Origin: Uropetala carovei | Taxonomy: Eukaryota; Arthropoda; Insecta; Odonata; Petaluridae | NCBI GenBank assembly: GCA_036926305.1 | Contig: JAXCHB010000198.1 | Location: 2,313,001 to 2,377,000 of the forward strand | Reading direction: 5' to 3' | Length of the DNA: 64,000 nucleotides | Shown: piece after piece, positions 23,424-35,191 of the stretch | How positions within the stretch are numbered: the first letter of the stretch is position 1 | How the letters are laid out: every line of letters starts with the position of its first letter | Program-made: the position numbers and the translations under genes | Notes under the pieces: model-generated | Told to the model about the DNA's origin: nothing | The model's input: only the letters and a program-made list of their open reading frames with translations | The model's database searches: none

Positions 23424-23940
23424 AAAAGCAAAAGTCGCATTCAGAAGAAAGAAATTCCTGCTAACGGGAAATATAAAGCAGGAAATCCGCAAGAGGTTGA
23501 TAAAATGCTATGTATGGAGTATAGCTTTGTACGGAGCAGAAACATGGACGCTAAGGAAAAATGATATTAAATACTTGGAAAGCTTCGAAATGTGGACATG
23601 GAGAAGAATGCTGAAGATAAAATGGACAGATAGGGTGAAAAATGAGGAAGTACTACGAAGAATAGGAGAGAAGCGAACGATTATACAGACTACCAAAAAG
23701 AGGAAGGCTAACTGGATTGGTCATTACCTGAGGAGAGAGTGCATGATTAAAGAAGTGCTAGAAGGAAAACTGGATGGAAAAAGAGAAAGAGGTAGGAAAA
23801 GGTTTCAGCTAGTAGACGACTTGAAAGGGAAAGAGAGCTATCAAGTCATGAAGAAAACTGCGGAAAATAGGAGTATATGGAGAACCAACTTTAACCTAGA
23901 ATAATCACGGACCTGTCAATGGACAGACTACCTATGATGA
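23421..23940 (+). pseudogene. C-terminal fragment of a second LINE (LINE-B)
   Basis: An open frame (to about 23904) encodes KQEIRKRLIKCYVWSIALYG, AETWTLRKNDIKYLESFEMW and WRRMLKIKWTDRVKNEEVLR, ending NRSIWRTNFNLE. This is the widespread C-terminal segment of endonuclease-reverse transcriptase proteins of arthropod LINEs (with the YGAETWTL and WTDRV.NEEVL motifs). The RT catalytic domain is absent, so it is a strongly 5'-truncated copy. It ends with a GATGATGATGAT tail at 23934-23946. The clade is not assigned. The open frame is intact over about 155 codons after the TA run, which suggests a fairly young insertion. Confidence 0.85.
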
Positions 23941-24314
23941 TGATGATATATATATATATATATGTAAATGATTTTGCGATAATATAAAGTGTAAAGTCAG
24001 ACTTCGCGGATGACACACTTGTGTATGGTGAAATCAACACAATATACGACCAGGAGACTTTGCTAAGGGACCTTTAAGTTATTACGAATTGGTGTAAATA
24101 TTGGCAACTTGACCTGAATATAGAGAAATGAGCCGCAATGAATTGCACGCGATCCATGAATTTCATCTGTTACACGTATGAAATATCTGGATTATAGCTA
24201 AAATACGCCAATAGCTAGAAAACCTAGGAGTCACACTTAGTAGCGATTTTTCAAGTAGGGAGCATATCAAAACCGTCATAGCTTCGACAAACGGTTAAAG
24301 GCTTTCCTCTAGAG

Positions 24315-24549
24315 CAGGGGTTCTCATGTGTGGCCACATGCGGCCACCAGACAATTTCGGTGCGGCCACAAGAAAATTTCAATAATTCGAATAATTTAAA
24401 GAAAAACAATTGTTATTGATAAATAAGTAACCGTTGCCATTAAATGAAAAGGTATATGTAAGTTTTTACATGATTATCGTTACATTTTCTGTAATCTTTC
24501 CTTGATGCGGCCACGAGGGTTTGCTTGTGGCCGCAGATGCGAATGTGAA
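24315..24549. mobile_element. hAT-type MITE relic inside LINE-A
   Basis: The left end is CAGGGGTTCTCATGTGTGGC. The right side carries a related inverted sequence (complement of TTCGCATCTGCGGCCACAAG), with GCGGCCAC motifs on both sides. The right terminal bases and target duplication are degraded, so that edge is approximate. LINE-A coding resumes at about 24545 with KEIAYSS. Confidence 0.6.
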
Positions 24550-25032
24550 GGAAATCGCATACTCTTCCCTAATACGACCCGTCGTGGAATACTGCTGCGC
24601 CGTCTGGGACCCTTTCGAGGAAGGCCTAACTAGGGAGCTCGAAATGGTTCAGCGTAGAACGGCTTGATTTGTAAAAGGAGAATATCGGTATGATGCGAGT
24701 GTATTAGAGATCTTGAGGGACCTGAAATGGCAGACGTTGAAGAGTAGAAGAATTGAGGACAAAAGAAAACTAATCGAAAAGTTTAAAAGCTCCGAATTCG
24801 TTGAAGACGTACGCGGCATAGTTGTACCCGTCGGTGTTAGTGAACGTAACGTTAGATCAGAGCGTACGAGAAAATATGTCGAAACAATCGCTAGAACAGA
24901 GGCATACTACAGATCCTTTTTCCCAGACGTGATAAGACAGTCCAACTGAGGCATTAGTTAGAGTTCATTTGGTGCTGTGACACCCCCTGCCAAACACTTC
25001 TGGCGGCTTGCAGGGTATTAATGTAAATGTGA

Positions 25033-27870
25033 AAAAATTGATGCTCGAGTCACTATCTCAGTAAGTTATCCACATAAAATAGTTTAAATTTTATTGCAAA
25101 AGACGTGGTTGGCTAGTGCTCCCCTGCTGCGAGGGTAGAAGTACCTAAACTTGGATTTGGGGATGGGCCTTGAGGTTCGAGGTATTAATCCGAGTTAATA
25201 AGGGTCGAGGGGTCTGCGGTGCGCTCAGTTTTTCAGATGGTTCCAGATAGTCGACACAAGCCAAAGAATTAGCCAATTAGCAACGGCCGCTAGAAAAATC
25301 ACTGTTGGTAAAACGATTTATAAGTTACTAATCGCGGATACTCAAAACCGCGATTGACGAGGGATTACCATATGAAGAGCTTTAAACGTTGAAACTTTAC
25401 AGGCACGGTATTATGAGAAGGTTTTTAATTAAAAAAATACAAAACAGCCTTTATTAAATTTTATGGATCGCTTTTCCTTTATAACTTTACGGGCCGCATA
25501 TGTTCTCTGGGGCCGCCTGCTGCCCGCGGGACGTTGTTTGCATACCAACGCTTTATTGATTTTTTTGATTGGAAACCCTTTTACTCGATGCACCTGGGAT
25601 ATTTTTTCGATACATGCTTTGCATGTAGGAACTCCACACACCGCAAATTCATGAGCCTGACGAAAGATATTAAACCTCCCGATGTTTGATTATTATTTTT
25701 CTGCTATTTATCTATGCAGTATCTTTATTTGACATTATAGTCTTTAAATCGTCTTTTATAGAGCTTCAAACTCAATGATGGATACAGACACGATTTTAGA
25801 TCTAATTTGATGGTCGAAAGAGACACATTATTGTCTGAAATAGAAAAAAATGATAAACATAACACGGAACTAGAATACATTAGTCCGAATGATAAAATGG
25901 AGAAATTCTTTAGCTGTGGCTTTACCATAGAAATGTGGGCCGTTATTCATTTAGCTGAAGCGATATAGTGAGGACAGTGGTAATGAAGCGTGTTCGGTGC
26001 ATCAGTAATAGGAGAAGAACAGGAGAAAAGTTTATTCACTAGCCATTCGCATATATTATCTCTATTTTATGGTTCGCATAGACGCATCCGTTACATGCAC
26101 ATTTCGCTGCAAACGGAGACAGGTGTTATAAAGTGGACGAATAGTTTTGGCTGAATTATATCTACAGAAGTAAACGGTGTTTTATAGCCATATTAAAGCT
26201 GATTCGGTATTACTGTATCCGTCTACTCGCTGTATCAGTATGGCGGTTTTTCGCAGAGCAAGTGCTGAGGCTATGTCGAGGAAGTAAGGGGGGTTTGGGT
26301 GGGGGGAGGGGAGAATTTCGTAAAGTATGCCCTCAAAAGGCAAATCAGTGCTCCTAGCACGCCTCGCTGCTTGCAGAATCAAAGGAACTTAGTTACCGGT
26401 TTCTTTTTAATTAACGGAATGTTTCTAGTGCAACGATGCCTTTCAATATGATCAAGTTAATTTTCAAATTACATGAAGCTGTGTCTCAAATAAATATTTT
26501 CCAAAAAGTAATCAGAAGTTACAAATTTAAGGGTTCACTCTCGTGCTATGTTGTCATTACTAATTATTCTATTCCATTAGAGATATCCTTTTTGGTTAAA
26601 AATCATCAGCTTCTCCAATGGTTCTATTGATCTTAGATTTTTTTATTCCTTTGCGGGTTTAGAGTTCAAATTTTCGGATTTTTAATTCCCTTTCCAATCT
26701 CTTTCCCTCATACCCTTAATTTGTACGATTCCAGGAGGATTCCGCTCCAGCTTTCTAATTTATTTTTTGACCGCTTCGAGGAGAAAAATCTTCCTTTCTC
26801 GATCTTAAACCCTTATTCGTTCGTTCACCTCCATGGCCTCCGTTTCGCTCTATTTTAAAAAGTTTTCCGCCCTGCGCGGTTTAATATTTCCTCTCTGTTC
26901 AAGTTTCACTCAATATTAGCTTTCTTCCTTATTCTCGTACTTGCGGTTGCAGCGTAAATTTATAGGACGCAGTAAATTTTGTAATCTGAGCTACTAGAGC
27001 ATATATACATAGCATGGTGGCCTTTTTTCCCACCGTGCTACGTTTTATTTGACATTAGGTTTTTCGGTGGGCGATATTAAAATTTGTAAAAATCCTGCAG
27101 AAATACGCTAGATTCGGTTACTGTAAGACGAGACGATTCATGCAGGTTATGGAATGCTTACGATGCACTTCACATGTAATATTCATTTGTCGTATATCTT
27201 TTTTTAATGTCACTACTCTAATCTTTGATCGGAATTCTTTTTAAATGTAGAATGACATCTCTGGACACAAAAACGCGATTTTTTTTAGTGAGAAACATTC
27301 ATTACACAGCAAAGGTTTTAGATTAGAGATTCACGTCTCCAGCGCTGCATATGGAGTGCATATTCTGGTATTAAGGAGATTTTGACCTTTGATGCCGGAA
27401 CGTGCTGAAAGAAATTGGTCCATACGAAAACAGCCTCTTCAGTCACTTCGTATCTTTCTAAGCGACAGATTTCTTATGCTATCGAGTGCAGAATATTGAA
27501 ACAGAGATGAACTGTGTTCGCGGGAGCGTTGGAGAGCAGGAGTCAGCTAGAGCCGGAAGTTTTGAAGATGGATTGAACGCTAAAATCCTTTGTTACTTTA
27601 AATAATTGGTGGACAGAGAGGATCGGCGATGTTTTTATTTGGAACTTTCTTCCAAAAAAGAGACGACTCTCTCATGCTTGAGCTATTTCTGCCATCGGAC
27701 TTATCGCATTGTTAAATATGCAGTTATGGCAATACTTGTTGAAAAGTGTCTACCGTTTTTTAGCTTTATTAATAACGTCATTATCCGCCATTTCGCTTCC
27801 ACTCTATCCTTTTTGGTACGAAAAGTTCTTTTCTTGAAAGTCGCTTGATATAGCCCAAGTTCTTTTTTTA
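25033..27870. other. Intergenic, no gene recognised
   Basis: No domain-like frame. A minus-strand frame at 25429-25641 contains CGVPTCKAC and many Lys/Arg, but it has no family resemblance I recognise and no clear splice sites. Confidence 0.45.
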
Positions 27871-28367
27871 AGCGCGTTTCGCTTGCAGCGTGAGCGCCTA
27901 TTATCGTTGATATTAAGGACTTTCAATCAAATATAATAAGAAAATCGCATAAAGAATCACGTACGCCAATCAGGGGTACCACTTTACTGGGGACAAAAAA
28001 TTAAATTTTCGTCATATCTCGTAAAGTATTGCTCATATCAAAATATTTTTCGAATAAAACTTGTAGAAGTATTAAATTAGAGTATTTCTTTTCCTATATA
28101 TTTTTATCGTAGGAGTAGCCGTTATCGAGAAAATCAAACAAGAAAGTCTTATATCGAGTTGAACTTAGAAATTTTCTTGCATGGTTACATGTTGCTAACA
28201 TAATCAATCTCACAAACAAACGTTTAATTTACTTACATGTGCATGCAGTATTATTAAATAGGAAGAAAATGGATTATTTATGATGAAGAAAAGAACTTTA
28301 AAACGCTATTGCTCTTACGTACAGGTATATAATTTCTTTCTAATACTCCATTGCACGAAACGCGCCC
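27871..28367. mobile_element. Possible non-coding inverted-end element
   Basis: GCGCGTTTCGCTTGCAG on the left and the complement of GCGCGTTTCGTGCAATGG on the right form a 10-bp perfect inverted match with a looser extension. No target duplication was found. Internal sequence is AT-rich and non-coding. This could be a chance match; it is reported because a 10-bp GC-rich inverted pair is unusual in this AT-rich background. Confidence 0.3.
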
Positions 28368-29095
28368 ATTTGTGATACGTTGTACACTTTCCTAACTTGT
28401 TTATTCATTCATAATATGTACGGATTTATCCTCTACTGGAAAAGCCTCTACCAATAGCTCATCTTCTATGTACAAATTTGCACTATTTTTTTCTCAAAAC
28501 GGCCATCCTATGACAGGGATCGAGGGTGATGACGGAAATTCCCACCAAATTCCAGACGACGCAATGAGCCTTTATTGCAGTATTTTAGTGAATAGGTTCA
28601 AGTTCCTCCTTTGTGCAGATTTTACGGCTTAATAGGTTTATCAAGAAAAATTTTAAGGGGAGTAGTGAGAATTATAAGAAATTTCATTTTTGAATTGATA
28701 TGCATTAAATTCAGAGAAAATTATCTGATTATATATATATCGATCGCTGTCAAGCAACCCATTTCACAATTCCGTATTTGCCAGCATGTATCATCCGAGA
28801 AATACTTAGTGAGGGTGGTGTCTAAAAATAATTTTATCCAATCGCATAAATCTTTTCCAATCCATAAAATAAGTTTGGCATGAAGTGCACACGCATACAC
28901 AACAATACACGATCGTGGGAATCTTGATTCTTCTTTAGAGAGGATTTGGCTAGCTCAAAACGGCAGTGGGTGCCAGAGACCGCAGCCGGTCTTGAATAGA
29001 AGCTAATGATAATTTAAGAAAAAGGTTTATTCGCCCACTTCCTTCCCGGTCTTTTTCATTTCCGCCATCTCAACCATTCCGGTCTTAGAAGCGGT
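28368..29095. other. AT-rich sequence, nothing recognised
   Basis: No coding or repeat signal I can support. Confidence 0.45.
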
Positions 29096-29905
29096 GTATG
29101 AAAGGACAGAGTGAGGACGGGCGGGAGAGTAAGGGAGCAGAGTACTTCAGGGTATTCGATGATTTGGGGCCCGGTGAAGTCGTTTTTTTTGTTGGGAGGG
29201 AGGGGCTTGTGGGAGCATCTCGACCATACCTTAGGCCGTCTTTCCACTTCCCCCCTTCCTCCCTTGCCGCACCCCTCTCCACAGTCCCCTCATTTTTTCT
29301 CTCTCTCACTTACTCTTCTGCCTCACACCCTTTTCGCATACAAATGGAGGAATTATGCAAGTGAACCGCCTGTCACGGTGTCGGCATAGGTGTGAGGTGT
29401 GGGTGGAGAGGGGAAGACTGAGAAACAAGGAGAGAGAGGGTCGTTCTATAGGGAGGATTTTTGGCAGAGAGAGAGAGAGTTATGCGAGGAAAGAGGTGGC
29501 GAGCAAAGGTTGAAATGGATGGAGCAGGGTAAGGGCGCGGCTGTTGGAACGGGGCAGGGTGAGGGGAGGCTATTTAAGAAGGAGAGGGGTTCTGTAGGAT
29601 GGGAAAAGAGGAGGACGAAAAGAGGTTCTTTAGAGGATAAGGCGGGTGCGGTGTGGGTTTTGGGATGTGAAGAGGGGGTAGTTAGGCGGGGGTAGAGATA
29701 GGGGGGCGTGTTGCAGGGGTGGAGGTTAGGGATATGGAAGAGGTGGAATAAGAAAGGATTAGAATCGAGGAGGGGGGGTGTGGAGGAGAATGCGGTGGTG
29801 CACGGAGGAGGAGGAGGAGGCACGGAAAAAGCCCGGATGGGAAGGGTTAACTGGGGTCAGGGAGGCTGGAGGTTAAGCCTCGTGGGTGTGGTAGAGTAGG
29901 TTGGG
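29096..29905. repeat. Purine-rich low-complexity block
   Basis: The plus strand is strongly G/A-rich, especially 29400-29900, with an embedded C/T-rich patch at about 29240-29320. Overlapping frames on both strands are compositional (Gly/Glu/Arg on plus, Pro/Ser/Leu on minus). Confidence 0.65.
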
Positions 29906-31192
29906 GAGGGATCTGAGAGCTGATGGGTCCTTTTGACTGCTTAATTCATTTTGGATGACCTCTTCCCCCCTTTCGTCTCCCCGGATGACCTTTTTGCGCC
30001 CATCGTCGGCCAATTCCGTGCTCCCGATACCCTTTCTCTCTCTCTCTTGACCCAAATCGCACAAGCTGTCCTTCTTCCTCCTGTCATCCGTTCCACAGTG
30101 GCTAAAACACAAGTCTCTCACTCTCTCCCAGGGCTACTTAGAGTGAAACGGTTTTGCCGCGATGATGATGTAGACCACAGTTGTTTTGAAGGGCGAACCG
30201 TTGGAATTTTAATGCTTCGTCTATTTTGCTTTAACATCTAGATTGCCTCGTGCCCCATACTTTAGTCATTATTGTTTTGGTCTATTATAATTTTTGCAGG
30301 CATTCTCAAAAAAAAAAGATCTAGCTACACTAATGCTCTAAATCACCGTGTCGTATTCTTCAATAGGACGAGGGCGCAAATGATACTATTTTATCATATT
30401 CCGAATATTTGTCAGAATTTTATTTCAGAGTGCGTAGGTTAAGTAATATGATTTTTTTGCAGTTATTAGTAGCTCGCGAAATATTGATTTTGAACTTTTC
30501 AATTACAGCAGGGTACCCCTTAGAACTTTATCAATCGATTGAAGTACCCCCTTATAAAAGAATACGACAAGTACTACAAATAATAGACATTTAAAAGCGA
30601 ACGAGTTTACATGTAACAAATAACACTTATTGAGATGAATGACTATATTGAAGAAAACCTCAATCGTAAGTAAGATTCAACATGCAATTTATGACGATTT
30701 TTTGTCTTAATTAAACTCAGAGGTGAAAATCCAGATTCGCACATGCACATTGTGGGGGAAAGGAATGAATACTGCTCTTTTAGCCACTTCTCCGTACTCG
30801 TTTGATAATTGTGCCCAGAAAGTAATCAAAGATACCTTCAAGAATTTAATTTTCAAGTCATCGTCAGTAGTATTATCCATGAGTCGTGGAATCGAAATAT
30901 TCACAAATTGCGCACCCAATTATTACAATCGTCCATTTATGGAAAATATTATCCTAATTGCTCCGCAATTAATTCCATCTCTTCCTTTATATCTGACTGA
31001 GGAATAGAGATTTGTACGTATTTCAGGTTCGCCAGTTTGATTTTATCTGGTTTTATGACAATCCATAAAACGTCTTGTCTCCTGTACAACGAAAGCAAAC
31101 AAAATACTTAAACCATCGCCCTCAGTGATAAGGCTGCAGTTTACTGTTATGTACGCATTCAATGTTTTTAAAGGCAATATACTGTATTGTTT
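29906..31192. other. Intergenic sequence left of the long-TIR transposon
   Basis: No gene recognised. A short (CT)n patch lies at about 30036-30050. The last bases before 31193 are the insertion site of the long-TIR element. Confidence 0.5.
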
Positions 31193-31205
31193 ATGTGCAC
31201 TAGGG

Positions 31206-31482
31206 CAGTGTTCTTCAAACTTTTTCCATCGCGACCCAGTAGAATGTCTCGCGACCCAGTCGATGGGAAGGCAACGTGAAGAAAAATACGTTCTTAACTG
31301 AGTTTTCTTTGACTCTCCATAAAAAGTAACTCAAACTAAAATACTGGCATTTATATAATAAGAGCATTTAGTTTCTTGTAATTTTTGACACGTTTCAGCT
31401 GGTTGTACATTGAGTGCTCATATTTTCGTCATGAACCTCGCGGCCCGGTAATGGGTCGCGACCCGTACTTTGAAGAACACTG
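31206..31482. mobile_element. hAT-type MITE inside the left tip of the long-TIR transposon
   Basis: The left end is CAGTGTTCTTCAAACTTTTT and the right end is the complement of CAGTGTTCTTCAAAGTACGG. GCGACCC motifs lie near both ends. The 8-bp target duplication is CACTAGGG (31198-31205) and CACTAGGT (31483-31490). Removing the element and one duplication copy restores TAGGGTGGTCC, which exactly matches the untouched right tip of the host transposon. Confidence 0.92.
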
Positions 31483-31490
31483 CACTAGGT

Positions 31491-32021
31491 TGGTCCTTAG
31501 TTATAGGCAAAATTTTTTTTTTAATTTCTTCCGGGATGCTCCTAAATTTGTTCCATTTGATTAGAAAATAAATTGTGTTAAATATTTTTACAATCGCATA
31601 AAGGGAAAACGTGCCGCATCGCACTTGAACTTCATATATTTCATCATTTTTTGTGGAATTTGGGTCATTCTTAGTGAAAACGGAGCAGTTCCAATGTCGG
31701 ATTCTAACGGATTGTTTTGATATTATTACCAACACTTTATTAGACATTTTTGGTGATGTGCCTCGAATGTTCATATCATCTGTCCGGTAGTTGCTAAGAT
31801 CCGGCCCAGAAAGTGAGCGCGTGCCATGCCGCGGCGCAACTGCTCAAATCTGTCAAATTCGCTGCCTCTTATCTCGTAAAGTATTTCGCCAGTCTTTTCA
31901 GAACACAACTTATTATCGTTTTTGGCAGTTCTTTAAGGTTATTTACTTAAATATACCTCATGACTTCCATATTTTGAATAAAAATACTCGAAACTTGAGA
32001 AATATTCAGATTTTTTCGTTT
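31491..32021. repeat. Left long inverted arm
   Basis: Together with 31201-31205 this is the left terminal inverted repeat of the 4.7 kb transposon. It matches the complement of 35400-35927 with high identity along its length (for example GAACATTCGAGGCACATCAC, and the block ending AAACTTGAGAAATATTCAGA). Open frames in the arm (31418-31774 minus, 31791-32087 plus) have counterparts in the other arm only because the arms are near copies. Confidence 0.9.
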
Positions 32022-32295
32022 CACTGTTATATTACGAAGCCAACAGTTTTCATATTTGAAATAGAAAGAGTTTGTACCTCTTGTTAAATCAATGAAGTGA
32101 ATTTGAAAAGTATAAATAATATGTATTTTTTATATTTCTATTTATTTAAAAACTATTCTTTTTAAATTTGTTGGAAAACATTGTTACTTCAATGTATTAA
32201 AATAATTTTCTCTCAAGGTCTTATGATCACTAAAATAGTAAATTATCTTTCAGAGAAGTTTAAATTAACAGTATATTCAAATTATAACGAGTTTC

Positions 32296-34030
32296 TCAAA
32301 ATTCTTTTGACAACGTTGCTCTGTTGCAGTCTGGAAATTTACGCCGGTAGTCTGCGACGACTTTCAATACGAACTGTTTTTGAGATTCACTTTTATTAAA
32401 TAATTTATTAAAGTCCTCCATTATCTTAACTCCTCTTTCTGCAGTGTCGTTGACGACTTTCAGTTATTTTGCAATCTCCAAACCCTCTCTATAGGTGTGA
32501 TCATTTTTCCACGTAAGAGGATCCTTAGAGAGAAATGCCATTGAAATATTGAACCTTTTGAAAAATTGTCTAGATTCATTAAAAATGAAATGTTCAAGTC
32601 CCTTATCTACGAAGTGTATTACATCTTTCGAGTGTATGGTAAATCTTTTGGTTGAGTCGTCTGAATTCTCGTTGACATTTGATTGCAAGGCTAATACCAT
32701 TCGTTTCTTAGTGTCTATTGATACCTTGCCGTCGAAAAACGCTAGAGCTGCACTTTCTGGTGCAAGGTACCACAAATGGTTACAAAATTTATTCATTGCC
32801 ACACGGCTAATTTCACTATCAGTCTTGTCGTACTCGTAAAAGCCTTTTCAAAACAGCAAATCTTTCCGAGGAGCTTCAATGGCTAATCCAAGCCTCCACG
32901 TACAAACGTACTAGAAAGGCGCACACGTCGCGGAGTGCAATTTCTTCTTCGGCAGATAAGGAGAATTCATCGCGAAGAAGAAATATTTTTAGGCAGTATA
33001 TAGCTTTAGCCATCCTCCTAACATGGTGAAATGCACCGGGAACGCGAAATGATATTCCTCGAGGAGGAACCCCTCCCAGAAAAATGACAGTTAGTTCAAG
33101 GATCTCTCGGTAATCTTCCCTGGGGTGATTTTCCTGTAAACGTTGCAGCGCGAAAGCAAGAACTTCGTCTTCCGCGTCCTTTAGATCTTCTCCAACCCGC
33201 CAGCCTTACATTCCAGGTTTAAAATTATCCCTGTTAAGTTGAAGCCATGCTTCCTGAAACCTTTTGAAGAGGGGAACATTTGGGCCCGATGATTTTCCAA
33301 ATTTTTCGTCAAAGACACTCCTTAAAACGATTTCATAGACGTGGTGTGTGCATGGCAAAAACAGTATATACCTTCCTATTTGCTGTTCTAATAAAACGCA
33401 AGCGCCATTCAGTCGCCCTGTGTTTGTTGCCGTCGTATCGCAGCAGAATACTTGCACTTTGTTAGTGAGGTTCCATTCCTCCTACACATGATGTACAGCA
33501 AGATCTCTTCCTCTCCCAGAAGCTATATTAGGAACCCCAAGGAGTTGCTCAGTTCCCCGACAGGTGACGATTACGGGCAGTCTATCTACGAGTTCCTTAC
33601 TCGTCAATGAAGGAAGCATTTTTCCGTCCCAGTGTATGGTAACTGCATCCAGCTCAGTTTCTGCAAATGCTACGCGAAGTTTAGCAGCATGCTCTTCCCG
33701 CAAGCGCTCACGGCAGCGACGAATAGATCAGCGACTAATGATTAAATCATCAACATTTTGATTTAACGCTTCGGCTGTTGCTGTCAAAATGTGAACTGCG
33801 TCCCTGTCGCTCACTTTGCATTTGTCAAATGCTGCAACGAGTTTCGTTGTAGTAATAGTTCGACGAGCTCTCTTCTTTTTCGGACTGGGCGGTCCACTGG
33901 AAGCATTTTCTTCTAAAGGTCTTCCGAAGTCCGTGGGTTCTTCTTCTTCGCAGCTAATTCCAGAAGATATCAACTGAACCCATTTAAATGAAGAAACACA
34001 TTTGAACAATACACCATTATCAGATAATCG
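32296..34030 (-). pseudogene. Exon 2 of the long-TIR transposase (broken)
   Basis: Read on the minus strand from RLSDNGVLFKC at 34030. A basic patch (SPKKKRARRT) lies near 33870. The domain continues with VTIHWDGKMLPSLTSKELVD and RLPVIVTCRGTEQLLGVPNI (33482-33690). Then come VFCCDTTATNTGRLNGACVL, carrying a likely catalytic Asp, and FLPCTHHVYEIVLRSVF with a CxxH motif (33206-33457). Next are FRVPGAFHHVRRMAKAIYCL (about 33010-33055), NHLWYLAPESAALAFFD (about 32740-32790) and VVNDTAERGVKIMEDFNK (about 32415-32460), ending at TGA 32296-32298. In-frame stops lie at 33728-33730, 33482-33484, 33206-33208, 32876-32878 and 32464-32466, with a frameshift near 32840. I recall this family as 'uncharacterized proteins' common in arthropod and cnidarian genomes; the function is inferred from context. 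Confidence 0.85.
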
Positions 34031-34547
34031 CTGCAAATCAAATCTTATTTTGTGTGATAATTACTATTACATCACTCAGAGAATTTATTAGGAAATATAT
34101 GAATAATTGAATATTTATTTCATATTTTTTAATATTATATTTAAAAAAAATTTAATTGCGCTAGAAGTTCTTTTGAAAAATAAATCTTAAATTTATACTT
34201 TTTCAAAGGAAATACGTCTACTGTTAACGTGGTATACAATAAGGTATAGATGAGATTGTAAAATGACACTAAAACATGACTAACAATTTTTTCAAAAGGT
34301 TTAATAATAATAACTTTCTGATTCCATTTATCATTTTTGTATTAACGAAGAGAAATCATCCTCCTAAGTTAATTCTAAGGAAATCATTTCAAATTGAATT
34401 GTATTAATTGCAAGAAATAGCCTTTACTAAATGTTTAATAAATTTTCTCTGATATGCAATTGTTACTTTTGATTAAATGACACCTATGATTAATAAATAC
34501 ATGTCAGGTTGGTATAAATGAAATTCAAAGAAATCTTATCGCATTAC
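34031..34547 (-). other. Intron in the long-TIR transposase gene
   Basis: On the minus strand the donor reads CAA|GTAATG (intron start 34547) and the acceptor TTTGATTTGCAG| (intron end 34031). It is AT-rich, 517 bp, with many stops. Joining the two sides keeps the frame (KEDQ then RLSDNG). This supports a real spliced gene rather than two genes. Confidence 0.7.
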
Positions 34548-35069
34548 TTGATCTTCTTTAGATCTTATCCGTCGTAAATCATCTTGTTCCCTTCGAAGCA
34601 AAATTTCCCTTTCCTTTTGCCATAAATGGTGGTCCCAACCAAGCATACATCCTGGTCTTCCTTTCTCTCTTTGATGGAGCAGAAACTGTTTAACTTCTTC
34701 GAGCGAGATCATTTCCAAAGCGTCCTTATGCGCAGTGTCAAACAGATCATCGAGTACTTCAACGAAATTATTCTCCTTTTCCTCTTGCAATTGTGTTCTT
34801 CGGCTGGAAGATTTTTGCAACACCCTCCACTCCTGATAAAGTGTCTCCAACTTCTCAATACTGCGTTGAAGTTTTCTCGTCGGAATTTGCTCTTTCTCCC
34901 AAAACACTTCCACTTCCTTCACTGCTAAACTAGCACTAGAACGTAAGTTTAAATTCATTTTCCACATATTATAAAAAAGCACCTGTCCATTTGATGGCAA
35001 CTTAGAGCGAACAATTTGGTGCTCGAAATGTCCGATTAAGTAAATTTTGTCGGTATTTCTGGTTTTCAT
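34548..35069 (-). pseudogene. Exon 1 of the long-TIR transposase (open)
   Basis: 174 codons from the ATG at 35067-35069 to the splice donor, with no internal stop. The protein is charged and probably coiled-coil rich around residues 60-110 (EVEVFWEKEQIPTRKLQRSI, then EEKENNFVEVLDDLFDTAHK). The segment EVLDDLFDTAHKDALEMI, followed by QREKGRPGCMLGWD, is the conserved N-terminal block I associate with this uncharacterised family. The start is chosen because the family block lies well downstream and this is the first ATG in frame. The exon being open while exon 2 is broken means it could still produce a truncated protein, but this is speculative. Confidence 0.8.
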
Positions 35070-35191
35070 GTTAACATTAACTTGCGTTCTGCGTGGATGA
35101 CTCGATGGCTAAATACACTTTGTTTGCTGTTAACTCTCCGAAATCACAGGGCTTACTTCTACCGGCGCGTCGAAAGGGAATAGTTTAGGCT

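Larger units (their letters stand above)
23043..25032 (+). pseudogene. LINE-A copy, RT to 3' end, interrupted twice
   Basis: Plus-strand LINE of the same family as at 31-1943. The RT segment at about 23200-23330 reads GVTSYVVKVTSGVPQGSVVG and then PLLFLIYI. The frame picks up again near 23965 with NDFADNIK-like sequence and the catalytic FADD box at 24003-24014 (FADDTLVYG). Thumb and C-terminal regions follow: KEIAYSSLIRPVVEYCCAVW (24550-24610), then an open stretch to 24949. The 3' end at about 25000-25032 carries CTTGCAGGGTATTAATGTAA. A LINE-B piece with flanking (TA)n splits the RT between LIYI and NDF, and a hAT MITE lies at about 24315-24549. Several stops are present, so it is dead. Confidence 0.88.

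Noticed and set aside
25429..25641. Minus-strand frame with CGVPTCKAC as a zinc-binding exon
   Set aside because: A single Cys cluster without partner Cys/His spacing, no splice sites and no family resemblance.
31418..31774. Open frame in the left long arm with a near-identical counterpart at 35599-35916, possibly a conserved arm-encoded protein
   Set aside because: The arms are near-identical inverted copies, so shared frames are expected. Most of the visible differences between the two translations are amino-acid changes, and the left frame runs into the MITE, so there is no sign of coding constraint.
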